Of a stretch of 40,317 bases of DNA, positions 31,808 through 40,262 are shown in pieces. The notes beneath the pieces were generated by a model that saw only the letters and a list, made by a program, of their open reading frames with translations, did no database searches and had not been told where the DNA came from. Position 1 is the stretch's first letter. Each line of letters begins with the position of its first letter. Source of the DNA: Tenacibaculum sp. (GTDB taxonomy: Bacteria; Bacteroidota; Bacteroidia; Flavobacteriales; Flavobacteriaceae); contig JAGYHQ010000012.1 in the NCBI GenBank assembly GCA_018456245.1, forward strand, positions 1 to 40,317. The letters run 5' to 3'. Both the position numbers and the translations under genes were made by a program.

Positions 31808-34254
31808 TGAATAAGTTATTAGTTTTTGTTTTTTGTTTGTTAAGTTCAGTTATTTTTTCACAGAATATAATTAAAGGAATTGTAAAAAATAAAGAAGGTG
31901 AAAACTTGAAAAAAGTACAAGTTTACAATGCTTTAGGAGGGCTTTTAACAACTTCAAATTCAAATGGATATTTTGAAATTGAAACAAATGAAAAACAAAT
32001 TAAGCTAGTATTTTTTACAGAAGAATATCATATTAAAGAAACAAAATTACAAGTAAATAAGCCAAGTGTTATTGTTGTTTTAAATCCGTTAACAGAAGAA
32101 TTAAATGAAATTGAAATAAACCAACAAAGACGTAAAATTTTTGCTTTAAGGCAACTAACTAAGGTAGAGGGAACTTCTATTTATGAAGGTAAAAAAAGTG
32201 AAGTAATTTTAATAGATGAATTGGTAGTAAATAAATCAACCAATAATGCCCGTCAAATTTATTCACAAGTAGTAGGATTAAATATTTATGAAAATGATGA
32301 TGCTGGTTTACAACTAAATATAGGTGGACGTGGTTTAGATCCTAATAGAACATCAAATTTTAATACACGTCAAAACGGATATGATATTAGTGCTGATGTG
32401 TTAGGATATCCTGAAAGTTATTACACACCACCAACTGACGCTTTAAAGGAAATTCAAATTATACGAGGGGCTGCGTCATTGCAATACGGAACTCAATTTG
32501 GAGGCTTGTTAAACTTTAAATTTAAAGACCCCGTAAAAAATAAGAAATTTGAGTTAGTAACTCGTCAATCATTAGGTTCATATGGGTTATTTAATTCATT
32601 TAATAGTATAGGAGGAACGGTTGATAAAACAGGTTATTATGGGTATGTAAATTATAAAAAAGGGGACGGATTTAGACCAAATTCTAATTTTAATTCAATA
32701 AATATTTATGCACATTTAGAACATTATTTTAGTAGTAAAACATCATTAACATTAGAGGCTACATATTTAAATTATTTAGCAAAACAAGCAGGAGGGTTAA
32801 CGGATACACAATTTAATGAAAATCCGTTACAAAGTAATCGTAAAAGAAATTGGTTTAATGTAAATTGGAACTTGTGGGCTGTAAAATTTAAGCATAATTT
32901 TAGTGAGAATTCAAAATTTAGTTTAAATCTGTTTGGGCTAAATGCTTTCAGAAAGGCTTTAGGTTATAGGGTTTCGCCAATTTGGTTAATTGATGAGGTT
33001 GAAAATGGCAATTATATTTATAATAGAGATTTAATTGTGGGTAATTACAAAAACTGGGGATTAGAGGCACGTTTTTTATCAAATTACAATTTGGGTAAAC
33101 AAAAACATACTTATTTATTAGGTTTAAAATATTATAATGCAAATAATTCCGAAAGGCAAGGGGCAGGATCTAAAAATACTGATGCTGATTTTTCATTTAA
33201 AGATAACCAATACCCTACCTATAGTAATAAATCCAGTTTTAAATTTCCAAATCAAAATTTAGCTTTTTTTGGTGAGAATATTTTTAATGTTTCAAATAAA
33301 TTTTCAATTACTCCAGGTTTCCGTTTAGAATATATTAAAACAGAGAGTAATGGAAATTATAGAATTATTTTAAGAGACGGAGCAGGTAACCCTTTACCAA
33401 ACGGGACTTTTAATTATGATGATAATCGTATAAAAGAACGAAGTTTTGCTTTATTTGGGGTTGGGTTAAGTTATAAGTTAAATCCGTCAATTGAATTTTA
33501 TGGTAATGTTTCTCAAAATTATCGTTCGGTTACTTTTAATGATATAAGAACGATGTCACCAACATTTATAGTAGATGAAAATATTGATGATGAAAAAGGA
33601 GGAACTGCTGATATAGGAATAAGAGGGCGTTGGCGGAAATACTTATCTTATGATATTAGTGCTTTTGCTTTGGCATATAATGATAGAATAGGGGTGTATT
33701 GGGTAGAGGAAGGACCTAATAGTGGAGATAGATTAAGAACAAATATAGGTGATGCCTTTATTTATGGTTTAGAAGGATTTATTGATGTAAGTATTTCGGA
33801 AATATTAAAATTTAATAATAAGAGAGTAGCATTAAATTATTTTGTTAATACAGCTATAACAAAATCAAAATATACAAAAACAAAAGAAAAATCGGTTTTA
33901 GGAAAAGAAGTAGAGTTTATACCAAGAATTAATTTAAAAACAGGTGTAAAATTTGGCTATCAAAATTTTTTAAGTAGCATTCAATTTACCTATTTATCAA
34001 AACAGTATTCTGATGCTTCTCATTCTTCTGTAGATGTATATCATCGTAGCTTTGGTACAATAGGAGAAATTCCTGCTTATTCAATTTTAGATATTTCATT
34101 TTCATATACATATAAAAAATGGAAATTAGAAACAGGAGTAAATAATGCTTTAAATGAAAGCTATTTCACTCGTAGAGCTACTGGTTACCCAGGTCCGGGG
34201 ATTATTCCGTCAGCTCCAAGAAGTTGGTATGTAACATTACAATACAAACTATAA
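31807..34254 (+). CDS. TonB-dependent outer-membrane receptor, FecA-like
   Basis: 815 residues. Signal peptide NKLLVFVFCLLSSVIFSQ, then a carboxypeptidase-regulatory-like domain (about 20-100, IIKGIVKNKEGENLKKVQVYN), a plug domain (about 130-235: IYSQVVGLNIYENDDAG, LNIGGRGLDPNRTSNF, EIQIIRGAASLQYGTQFGG) and a 22-strand-type barrel ending in the aromatic terminal strand SWYVTLQYKL. The RGLDPNR plug and barrel resemble FecA/iron(III)-dicitrate receptors; substrate is inferred as ferric chelate or another metal complex. It starts in the HTTM stop codon (TAATG). No TonB, ExbB or ABC transporter genes lie nearby. The convergent DoxX-like gene ends 3 bases after its stop. Confidence 0.92.
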   Translation: MNKLLVFVFCLLSSVIFSQNIIKGIVKNKEGENLKKVQVYNALGGLLTTSNSNGYFEIETNEKQIKLVFFTEEYHIKETKLQVNKPSVIVVLNPLTEELNEIEINQQRRKIFALRQLTKVEGTSIYEGKKSEVILIDELVVNKSTNNARQIYSQVVGLNIYENDDAGLQLNIGGRGLDPNRTSNFNTRQNGYDISADVLGYPESYYTPPTDALKEIQIIRGAASLQYGTQFGGLLNFKFKDPVKNKKFELVTRQSLGSYGLFNSFNSIGGTVDKTGYYGYVNYKKGDGFRPNSNFNSINIYAHLEHYFSSKTSLTLEATYLNYLAKQAGGLTDTQFNENPLQSNRKRNWFNVNWNLWAVKFKHNFSENSKFSLNLFGLNAFRKALGYRVSPIWLIDEVENGNYIYNRDLIVGNYKNWGLEARFLSNYNLGKQKHTYLLGLKYYNANNSERQGAGSKNTDADFSFKDNQYPTYSNKSSFKFPNQNLAFFGENIFNVSNKFSITPGFRLEYIKTESNGNYRIILRDGAGNPLPNGTFNYDDNRIKERSFALFGVGLSYKLNPSIEFYGNVSQNYRSVTFNDIRTMSPTFIVDENIDDEKGGTADIGIRGRWRKYLSYDISAFALAYNDRIGVYWVEEGPNSGDRLRTNIGDAFIYGLEGFIDVSISEILKFNNKRVALNYFVNTAITKSKYTKTKEKSVLGKEVEFIPRINLKTGVKFGYQNFLSSIQFTYLSKQYSDASHSSVDVYHRSFGTIGEIPAYSILDISFSYTYKKWKLETGVNNALNESYFTRRATGYPGPGIIPSAPRSWYVTLQYKL

Positions 34255-34257
34255 AAT

Positions 34258-34710
34258 TTATTTTTTTGATGATTTATATAAATCACCACCTAAAACTAAA
34301 GCAGCAGAAATAATAAATACATTTTTTATAATATATTGTCCTTCCATAGTTAATGTAAGGATATTGTTGTTTTGAAATGTTACTTCTGGTAAGAAAATTA
34401 AAGGCATAAATGTTCCTACCATTTGTAAAAATAATAAGGCAATGGCTATACGTAATGTTTTCTTAAACAAAAATAGAACTCCGATACAAGCCTCCCAATA
34501 ACCTATAATAATTAACCAATTATCAGGTGAGCCAAAAGGTAACCAAGTTACAGTTTCTCTTAATAGTCCTTCAGCAGGAGATAGCCCAAAAGGTTTTAAA
34601 AGCCCAAACCAAATAAAAACAATTGCAAATGATATACGTAAACAAGGTTTACCTATTTTATGCATTACTTTCCAAATATTTTCATCTATTTTTTTAATTT
34701 TTTGCCCCAT
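34258..34710 (-). CDS. DoxX/DUF417-like small membrane protein
   Basis: 150 residues with four predicted membrane helices (about 23-40, 64-82, 86-104 and 126-144), matching the DoxX-like superfamily: LRISFAIVFIWFGLLKPFGLSPAEG, then YWEACIGVLFLF. Members include quinol-oxidase-associated and YkgB/DUF417 proteins; the actual function here is unknown. It is convergent with the TonB receptor gene, with only 3 bases between the stops and no terminator, so the two transcripts must overlap. No exact TAnnTTTG site precedes it; TATTTTG, one base short, lies 22 bases upstream of the ATG. Confidence 0.82.
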   Translation of the reverse strand: MGQKIKKIDENIWKVMHKIGKPCLRISFAIVFIWFGLLKPFGLSPAEGLLRETVTWLPFGSPDNWLIIIGYWEACIGVLFLFKKTLRIAIALLFLQMVGTFMPLIFLPEVTFQNNNILTLTMEGQYIIKNVFIISAALVLGGDLYKSSKK

Positions 34711-34917
34711 TACTTATTATGTTTAACAAATTTCAGCCAAAATAGTCAATTTTTGTAGTATTTTAAATGATTTTGTAGGTTTTTATAAAATATACTACCA
34801 ATGATAGAAGATGATTTTACGGAAGAACAATTACAGATAAAAAAATCTATAAAACAATAAATAGAGAAATTAATATGTAAAATTTTATTATCAACAAGTA
34901 AAAACATTATTACATTT

Positions 34918-35484
34918 TTACCTACAAGTTATTATAATTTCTGCTAATAATTTTTTAGCTCTTAATAATTTAACCTTAACATTATTTATTGGTTCTCCTA
35001 TTTTTTCTGAAATTTCTTTATAGCTTAATTCTTGAAAAAAACGTAAATTAATTATTTCTTGATATTTTGGTTTTAATTTTTTTATATCAGATAATAATTT
35101 TGCCAAATTCTGTTCTTTTATTATTTCGTCTTCTGGTGAGAGGGCATCATCAATAATTCTATGTACTTCTTCTTGTTTACTTGCAATTGTTTCAAAAAAT
35201 ATTGATGATTTTTTTTTACGAAGAAAATCTATATACTCATTTTTTGAAATAGTAATTAACCACGTTTTAAATTGATATTTTTCATCAAACGTTTTTATCT
35301 TATCAAAAGCCTTTGAAAATGTTCTTATTGTAATATCTTCAGAAATTTCTTCGTTTAATGTATGTTTTAATTGATAATTATAAACACTATCCCAAAAGGT
35401 ATCAAGCAAAAATTTAAATGCTGATTGATTTTTTTCTTTTGCTTTTTGTATTTGTTGTAAAAGTTTTTCTTGGTTTATTTTCAA
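34918..35484 (-). CDS. ECF-type sigma-70 family sigma factor, TTG start
   Basis: 188 residues with the two ECF domains: region 2 at about 20-90 (DTFWDSVYNYQLKH, RTFSKAFDKIKTF, KTWLITISKNEYIDFLRKKK) and region 4 at about 128-180 (LKPKYQEIINLRFFQELSYKEISEKI, then NNVKVKLLRAKKLL, the -33/-35 recognition helices). The linker between them is acidic. The start is TTG at 35484: the frame is closed four codons upstream, and no ATG occurs before region 2. It begins 5 bases after the stop of a 67-residue cysteine-rich membrane protein, so the two are co-transcribed. No anti-sigma gene is adjacent on either side. Target genes are unknown. Confidence 0.88.
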   Translation of the reverse strand: MKINQEKLLQQIQKAKEKNQSAFKFLLDTFWDSVYNYQLKHTLNEEISEDITIRTFSKAFDKIKTFDEKYQFKTWLITISKNEYIDFLRKKKSSIFFETIASKQEEVHRIIDDALSPEDEIIKEQNLAKLLSDIKKLKPKYQEIINLRFFQELSYKEISEKIGEPINNVKVKLLRAKKLLAEIIITCR

Positions 35485-35489
35485 AATAT

Positions 35490-35693
35490 TTATTTATGTT
35501 TAGTATCAGTACAAGTATCAAATTCATCAGGTGTTTTTCCACAAAAACTACAGGGTTTACCTTCTTTATTTAACATAGGATTTTGGCTCGCACATGTTCC
35601 TAAAAATTTTCCGTCTTTTTTCATCCAAATTTTAATGGCAATTCCTATAAAGGAAATTGCTAATAAAACTATTGTTAATAATACTAATTTCAT
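35490..35693 (-). CDS. Tiny cysteine-rich membrane protein paired with the sigma factor
   Basis: 67 residues: one membrane helix (4-23, VLLTIVLLAISFIGIAIKIW), a basic stop-transfer KKDGK, then a tail with four cysteines, Cys34, Cys48, Cys51 and Cys61 (GTCASQNP, KPCSFCGKTP, DTC). Layout (one helix plus four Cys) recalls NqrM, the iron-delivery factor for Na+-NQR, but cysteine spacing differs and no nqr genes are here. Homologues occur in flavobacteria as 'membrane or secreted protein'. A metal site or redox switch is plausible. Being in one transcript with the sigma factor, it could signal to it (inference). The promoter TATATTTG is 15 bases upstream. Confidence 0.8.
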   Translation of the reverse strand: MKLVLLTIVLLAISFIGIAIKIWMKKDGKFLGTCASQNPMLNKEGKPCSFCGKTPDEFDTCTDTKHK

Positions 35694-35708
35694 TTAATTA
35701 TTTTACAA

Positions 35709-35716
35709 CAAATATA
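35709..35716 (-). promoter_or_regulatory. Promoter of cysteine-rich protein/sigma operon, -7 TATATTTG
   Basis: Exact TAnnTTTG match on the minus strand, 15 bases before the ATG at 35693. This is a housekeeping-type element, so the sigma operon does not obviously depend on its own sigma factor. Confidence 0.5.
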
Positions 35717-35733
35717 TACAAAATCAATATAAA

Positions 35734-36744
35734 TTATGTAATTATGTTTACTTCAATTTCTAAATCAATAGAAAAATTCTCTTTAATTGTTGTTTGTATT
35801 TTTTTAGCTAATTCATAAATATCTTGCCCATTTGCATTGCCATAATTTACCAAAACTAATGCTTGTTTTTCATGAACTCCATAATTTCCAAAACGTTTTC
35901 CTTTAAATCCGCTTTGCTCTATAAGCCACCCTGCAGGAATTTTAATTTCATTTTCAGAAACCACATAACTTGGAATATTAGGGAACTTTTCTTTTAAATC
36001 ATTAAATTGTTTTTTTGAAATTATTGGGTTTTTAAAGAAACTTCCACTATTTCCTATTTCCTTTGGATTTGGTAATTTTTCCTCACGGATTGAAATTACA
36101 GCATCTGAAACGTCTTTTAACGTAGGATTTTGTATATTTTTTAATGCTAATTTATCTTTTATAGCTCCGTAAGAAATATTAAGATTATGTTCCTTTTTTG
36201 TTAGTTTAAAAACTACTGATGTAATAACATATTTCCCTTTAACTTCATTTTTAAAAATTGAATTCCTGTAACCAAAATTACATTCATTATTTAAAAATGA
36301 AACTAATTTTCCTGTTTCTATTTCAATGGCTTCTACTTTGTGTATAACATCTTTTACCTCAACACCATAAGCCCCAATATTTTGGATAGGGCATGTTCCT
36401 ACATTCCCCGGTATTAATGATAAATTTTCAATTCCTCCATAATTTTTACTAATAGCCCACAATACAAATTCATGCCAAACCTCGCCTGCATTAACAGTTA
36501 TAAAAACATTATTTTCATCTTCACTATCAATAGAAATTCCTTTAATATTTAAATGAACTACTAATTTATTAATATCAGAGGTTAATAACATATTACTTCC
36601 GCCACCCAATAAAAATAAATCTTTTTCGGTTTCTACTAATTTTTGTAGTTCATAAACCGATTCTATTGTAATAAAACGCTTGGCTTTTACATTTATACCA
36701 AACGTATTATAATTTTTTAATGATATATTTTCTTGTATTTTCAT
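35734..36744 (-). CDS. murB: UDP-N-acetylenolpyruvoylglucosamine reductase
   Basis: FAD enzyme (EC 1.3.1.98) completing UDP-N-acetylmuramate in peptidoglycan synthesis; cytosolic. 336 residues from ATG 36744 (MKIQENISLKNYNTFG, the standard start). A TTG at 36765 is excluded because it lies in the -7 element. FAD-binding LLGGGSNMLL is near residue 48, then SLIPGNVGTCPIQNIGAYG, the catalytic serine region NSGSFFKNP, and EQSGFKGKRFG; the C-terminal glutamate in LEIEVNII is also present. Length fits type I (E. coli-like) MurB. It has its own promoter and stands alone rather than in a mur cluster. Confidence 0.96.
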   Translation of the reverse strand: MKIQENISLKNYNTFGINVKAKRFITIESVYELQKLVETEKDLFLLGGGSNMLLTSDINKLVVHLNIKGISIDSEDENNVFITVNAGEVWHEFVLWAISKNYGGIENLSLIPGNVGTCPIQNIGAYGVEVKDVIHKVEAIEIETGKLVSFLNNECNFGYRNSIFKNEVKGKYVITSVVFKLTKKEHNLNISYGAIKDKLALKNIQNPTLKDVSDAVISIREEKLPNPKEIGNSGSFFKNPIISKKQFNDLKEKFPNIPSYVVSENEIKIPAGWLIEQSGFKGKRFGNYGVHEKQALVLVNYGNANGQDIYELAKKIQTTIKENFSIDLEIEVNIIT

Positions 36745-36762
36745 TTGTTTTTTTGTTTTAAA

Positions 36763-36770
36763 CAAAAGTA
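36763..36770 (-). promoter_or_regulatory. murB promoter, -7 element TACTTTTG
   Basis: Exact match on the minus strand, 18 bases before the ATG at 36744. Its last three bases are the in-frame TTG that would otherwise extend murB by seven codons. Confidence 0.65.
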
Positions 36771-36824
36771 TATATTTATAACATTAGCCTAAAAAAAGAA
36801 GGAAAAAAGAAAAAATATATGTTT

Positions 36825-36866
36825 TAACTATTAAAGCCCTTTAATTTTAAAGGGCTTTAATAGTTA
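36825..36866 (-). terminator. 20-bp perfect palindrome, probable yidC terminator
   Basis: The arms TAACTATTAAAGCCCTTTAA and its complement flank a two-base centre. The core AAAGCCC/GGGCTTT is GC-rich for this DNA. It lies 14 bases after the yidC stop. The T-run is short, so it may terminate weakly or serve as a protein site. Confidence 0.6.
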
Positions 36867-36879
36867 TATAAATTTAGTG

Positions 36880-38748
36880 TTATTTATTTTTTCTTTGTTG
36901 CTCTTGAGCTTGTTTCATAGCTTCATCTAACCTCGCTCTAAATTTACTTTTCTTAACAGGTTTCTTTTTATTTTCTTCTATTTGAGCGTGTATTTTTTTC
37001 TCATCAATAACATATTCTTTTATGATAAACATAATAGCAATGGTTAATAAGTTTGATATAAAATAATATAAACTTAATCCACTAGCATAACTGTTAAAGA
37101 ATACGAGCATCATAAGAGGAGATAAATAAATCATATATTTCATCATTTTACTCATATCAGGCATACCTTCTTGTGGCGGTGCTTGCATATTTGCTTGTTG
37201 ACTTTGGTTCATTTTCATATAAAAGAATATAGCAACAGATGCCAAAATTGGAAATAAACTTACATGGTCTCCATAAAAAGGAATATTAAATGGAAGCTTA
37301 AATACAGAGTCATAAGATGATAAATCATCTGCCCATAAAAATGATTTTTGACGAAAATCAATATTTGTAGGGAAAAACTTAAATAAAGCAAAGAAAACAG
37401 GAATTTGTAGTAACGCAGGGATACAACCCGATAAAGGATTTACACCAGCCTTACTTTGAATAGCCATTGTTTCTTGTTGGCGTTTCATAGCGTTTTCCTT
37501 ACCAGGGTATTTTTTATTTATTTCCTCCATTTCTGGGCGAATAATTTTCATTTTAGCACTTGAAATATATGATTTATATAAAACAGGGGACATAATAATT
37601 CTAACAACAATAGTCATTAAAATAATAATAATACCTAAACTGCCAATAAACCCTTTTAGGGTGTTAAATACAGGGTAAAACACCCATTCATTTAACCATC
37701 CAAAAATACCCCAACCTAAATCTGTAATTTCAGATAAGTCGGTGTTTTTATAGGTTTTTAATAAATTATAATCTGTTGGCCCATAAAACCATTTCATATT
37801 ATAGCTTAATTCCCCATTATTTAATTTTAAAGGAGTTTTAAGTTCGTATGCTTTTGCAAAGGCAATATTTTCTTGTTTAGTATCAATATCTATAGATGTT
37901 AATTTAGCACTATTAAAAGGCGTGTCTGTCATTAAAATTGAAGAAAAGAAGTGTTGTTTAAATGCTACCCAATTTAAATCACTAATAATTTCTTCATCTT
38001 TAGGGGAAAGATAATCTACCTTACCATCACTTTTGTAATAGTATGTAGAATACATGTTTTCAGTTTTTAAACTTTTTTCATTACGAAAAGCCTTTAAATT
38101 CCAATTTAAATTAATTTCTTGCGAACTATTAATTACATCATTTAACCCTTGTGAGCGGATTGAAAAACTAATAAGATAATCATTAGGTTTTATTTCATAA
38201 CGATATTCTAAAAATTTTGTTTCTGATACTTTCAATTTCATTGAAAGTGTAGTTTTTCCTTCGTTTTTAATTAATTCAGGTTCAAAAAATAAATTTTTTG
38301 TGTCTAAAATTCTGCTATCAGTAGTTCCGAAGTTAATATTGAAAGAAGCGTTCTTATCTTTAATTAAGTAAAGAGGTAAAGAGTCATGTGTTTTATATTT
38401 TTTTAATATAGCCTCTGTAATTTGTCCTCCTTTATTACTAACAGTTAATTTTATTAAATCATTTTCAACAACAGTTAAACCGTCTTTACCTTTAATTTCA
38501 CTTGTAGCAAAAGCTCCTAATTTGTTTTTTAAATGAATTTGAAGTAAAGAATCACTCAAATATTTTGTAATATCATCTGTTGAAGTTTTATTCTTACTTA
38601 TTTTTGAAGATACTTCCTCAGTGGTTTCTTCTTTTGTTTCTTTAGGTGTAGTTTTTGGTTTGTTCATATTGGCATACCAAAGCATAATAGCACCAAGTAA
38701 AAGAATTCCTATAAAGTACGATTTGTCAAATTTATTTTTCTGTTCCAT
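36880..38748 (-). CDS. yidC: Membrane protein insertase YidC
   Basis: 622-residue inner-membrane insertase that folds and inserts membrane proteins, alone or with SecYEG. An N-terminal anchor (about 9-26, YFIGILLLGAIMLWYAN) is followed by a long periplasmic domain (about 60-350) and the conserved YidC/Oxa1 domain with five membrane segments: FIGSLGIIIILMTIVVRII, a coiled loop KMKIIRPEMEEINKKY, GCIPALLQIPVFFALFKFF, FPILASVAIFFYMKM and LMMLVFFNSYASGLSLYYF. The hydrophilic-groove arginine is in TIVVRIIMSP. A basic tail (KKPVKKSKFRARLDE) would contact the ribosome. It has its own promoter; pyrG, often its neighbour in this phylum, is not here. Confidence 0.97.
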   Translation of the reverse strand: MEQKNKFDKSYFIGILLLGAIMLWYANMNKPKTTPKETKEETTEEVSSKISKNKTSTDDITKYLSDSLLQIHLKNKLGAFATSEIKGKDGLTVVENDLIKLTVSNKGGQITEAILKKYKTHDSLPLYLIKDKNASFNINFGTTDSRILDTKNLFFEPELIKNEGKTTLSMKLKVSETKFLEYRYEIKPNDYLISFSIRSQGLNDVINSSQEINLNWNLKAFRNEKSLKTENMYSTYYYKSDGKVDYLSPKDEEIISDLNWVAFKQHFFSSILMTDTPFNSAKLTSIDIDTKQENIAFAKAYELKTPLKLNNGELSYNMKWFYGPTDYNLLKTYKNTDLSEITDLGWGIFGWLNEWVFYPVFNTLKGFIGSLGIIIILMTIVVRIIMSPVLYKSYISSAKMKIIRPEMEEINKKYPGKENAMKRQQETMAIQSKAGVNPLSGCIPALLQIPVFFALFKFFPTNIDFRQKSFLWADDLSSYDSVFKLPFNIPFYGDHVSLFPILASVAIFFYMKMNQSQQANMQAPPQEGMPDMSKMMKYMIYLSPLMMLVFFNSYASGLSLYYFISNLLTIAIMFIIKEYVIDEKKIHAQIEENKKKPVKKSKFRARLDEAMKQAQEQQRKNK

Positions 38749-38790
38749 TTATATTTTTTGATTAAATCTTAAATTTTATTTATAATGGTG

Positions 38791-38798
38791 CAAAAGTA
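38791..38798 (-). promoter_or_regulatory. yidC promoter, -7 element TACTTTTG
   Basis: Exact TAnnTTTG match on the minus strand, 42 bases before the yidC ATG. No -33 box was recognised at normal spacing. Confidence 0.55.
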
Positions 38799-38961
38799 GT
38801 AAAACTGTGTTTATTATTATAATTTTAAAGGTAAGATAATTTAGTAATATTTTTTTGCTAAATTGATGAATACAAGTATATTTTAATTATTACGGGCATT
38901 AAAATATTTTTTGTATATTAAAAATGTATATTCGCAATGTAACAAATTTATATAAAAAACT

Positions 38962-40092
38962 ATGAAAAACATATATGTTTTTGTAATTATATCAGTTTTA
39001 TTCATATCGTGTTCTTATGGAAAAAAGATAGTATCATTAAATAAAAATAAACAAAATAAACGTACTATTTTAGTATATTTAGGAGGTGATAATAGTTTGT
39101 CTTTAGAAGTAGATGATAAAATAGAGTATATTAAAAAGGGGTGGAACAAGAGTTTAGGCGAGTTGGTTATTTTTGCAGATGTATCTACTAAAACCAAACC
39201 TGTTTTATTACGTTTAAGGGAAGAAAATAATAAAGTATATGCTGATACAATAAAGAGTTATGGTAATGATAATTCGGCGTCATCTACTTTACTAAAAAGA
39301 GTAATAGAAGACACCCAAAATATTGCACCATCATTAAATTATGGTATGATACTTTTTAGCCATGCTACGGGTTGGTTACCTGCAAATGCTTTTGAAAAAC
39401 CTAAAAATTGGCATTCTACTATTAAAACATATTCTATTTTTAAAGATAAAACAAGGCAAATGGAGTTAAATGACTTTGTTGATGCTATTCCTAATAACAT
39501 GTTTGATTTTTTGGTTTTTGATACGTGTTTTATGGCTGGTGCTGAAACTACCTATGCATTAAGAAATAAAACAAAATATATTGTAGCGTCTTCTGCAGAA
39601 ATTTTAAGCCCAGGGTTTTTAAAAACATATTCTACTTCTTTAAATAAATTGTATTTGAAGAAACCTAATTTAGTAGGTTTTGCAAAAGATTTTTATAATT
39701 TTTTTGAAAAGAAAAAAGGACCATATCGTTCAGCAACTATAAGTGTTTTAAATACTTATTTTATGAAGCAATTGGCGAAAGAGGTGAGTGAAATACCTTT
39801 TAGAAATATTACAAAAGCTGAATTAAATAAATTGCAATTTTTTGATAGGAAAACGCCTCATTTATTTTTTGATTTTAAAGATTATTATAATCTTTTACTA
39901 CCAAATTTAAAAAAAACTAAATTTAATAAAATTTTAAATGAAGTTGTTGTTTATAAAGCAAATACTAGTAAGTTAATAAATATTTACATAAATAAGCATA
40001 GTGGGCTTACTGTTTATATTCCGCAACCTGAATTACCATTACTAAATAATGCCTATAAAACAACTGAATGGTTTAAAGTTACTAATAAATAA
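38962..40092 (+). CDS. Clostripain-related (C11) cysteine peptidase lipoprotein
   Basis: 376 residues. Signal peptide with lipobox FISC and acylated Cys17. The body matches family C11: an N-terminal strand TILVYLGGDNSLSLEV, catalytic His134 in LFSHATGW and catalytic Cys189 in FDTCFMAGAE, each at the end of a beta strand as in caspase-fold peptidases. These cleave after Arg or Lys; related bacterial enzymes self-process, but no activation site is obvious here. With a lipid anchor it acts in the periplasm or at the surface; no secretion-system sorting domain is present. Monocistronic; TATATTCG at 38927, one mismatch from the -7 consensus, may be its promoter. Confidence 0.9.
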   Translation: MKNIYVFVIISVLFISCSYGKKIVSLNKNKQNKRTILVYLGGDNSLSLEVDDKIEYIKKGWNKSLGELVIFADVSTKTKPVLLRLREENNKVYADTIKSYGNDNSASSTLLKRVIEDTQNIAPSLNYGMILFSHATGWLPANAFEKPKNWHSTIKTYSIFKDKTRQMELNDFVDAIPNNMFDFLVFDTCFMAGAETTYALRNKTKYIVASSAEILSPGFLKTYSTSLNKLYLKKPNLVGFAKDFYNFFEKKKGPYRSATISVLNTYFMKQLAKEVSEIPFRNITKAELNKLQFFDRKTPHLFFDFKDYYNLLLPNLKKTKFNKILNEVVVYKANTSKLINIYINKHSGLTVYIPQPELPLLNNAYKTTEWFKVTNK

Positions 40093-40208
40093 AATTAACA
40101 TTTAGTTAATCTTAATTTAGAGGCTTTTTTAAGTATAGCTTTATTAGGAAGTTTCATATTATTTTACGAATTATACCCATTAAATAGTATAAATAAGAAA
40201 GTGGTTAA

Positions 40209-40216
40209 TAATTTTG
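40209..40216 (+). promoter_or_regulatory. Candidate promoter of the repeat-containing gene
   Basis: TAATTTTG is an exact -7 match 46 bases before the first ATG. Alternatively its TTTG serves as a -33 box, 20 bases before TATTTTTA (40237-40244), one mismatch from the consensus. The rest of the 170-base gap after the peptidase gene has no other recognised feature. Confidence 0.4.
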
Positions 40217-40262
40217 TATTCATGTTTACTTTTTTGTATTTTTACAGCAGTTAATTATTACA

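Noticed and set aside
34801..34860. 19-codon open frame MIEDDFTEEQLQIKKSIKQ in the gap between the DoxX-like and sigma genes
   Set aside because: Very short, with no promoter match, terminator or recognisable family. It could be a gene remnant, but there is nothing to support translation.
38688..38706. A third copy of the terminator-like string GCACCAAGTAAA, inside yidC
   Set aside because: It encodes conserved N-terminal membrane-helix residues of YidC and has no pairing arm, so it is coincidence.
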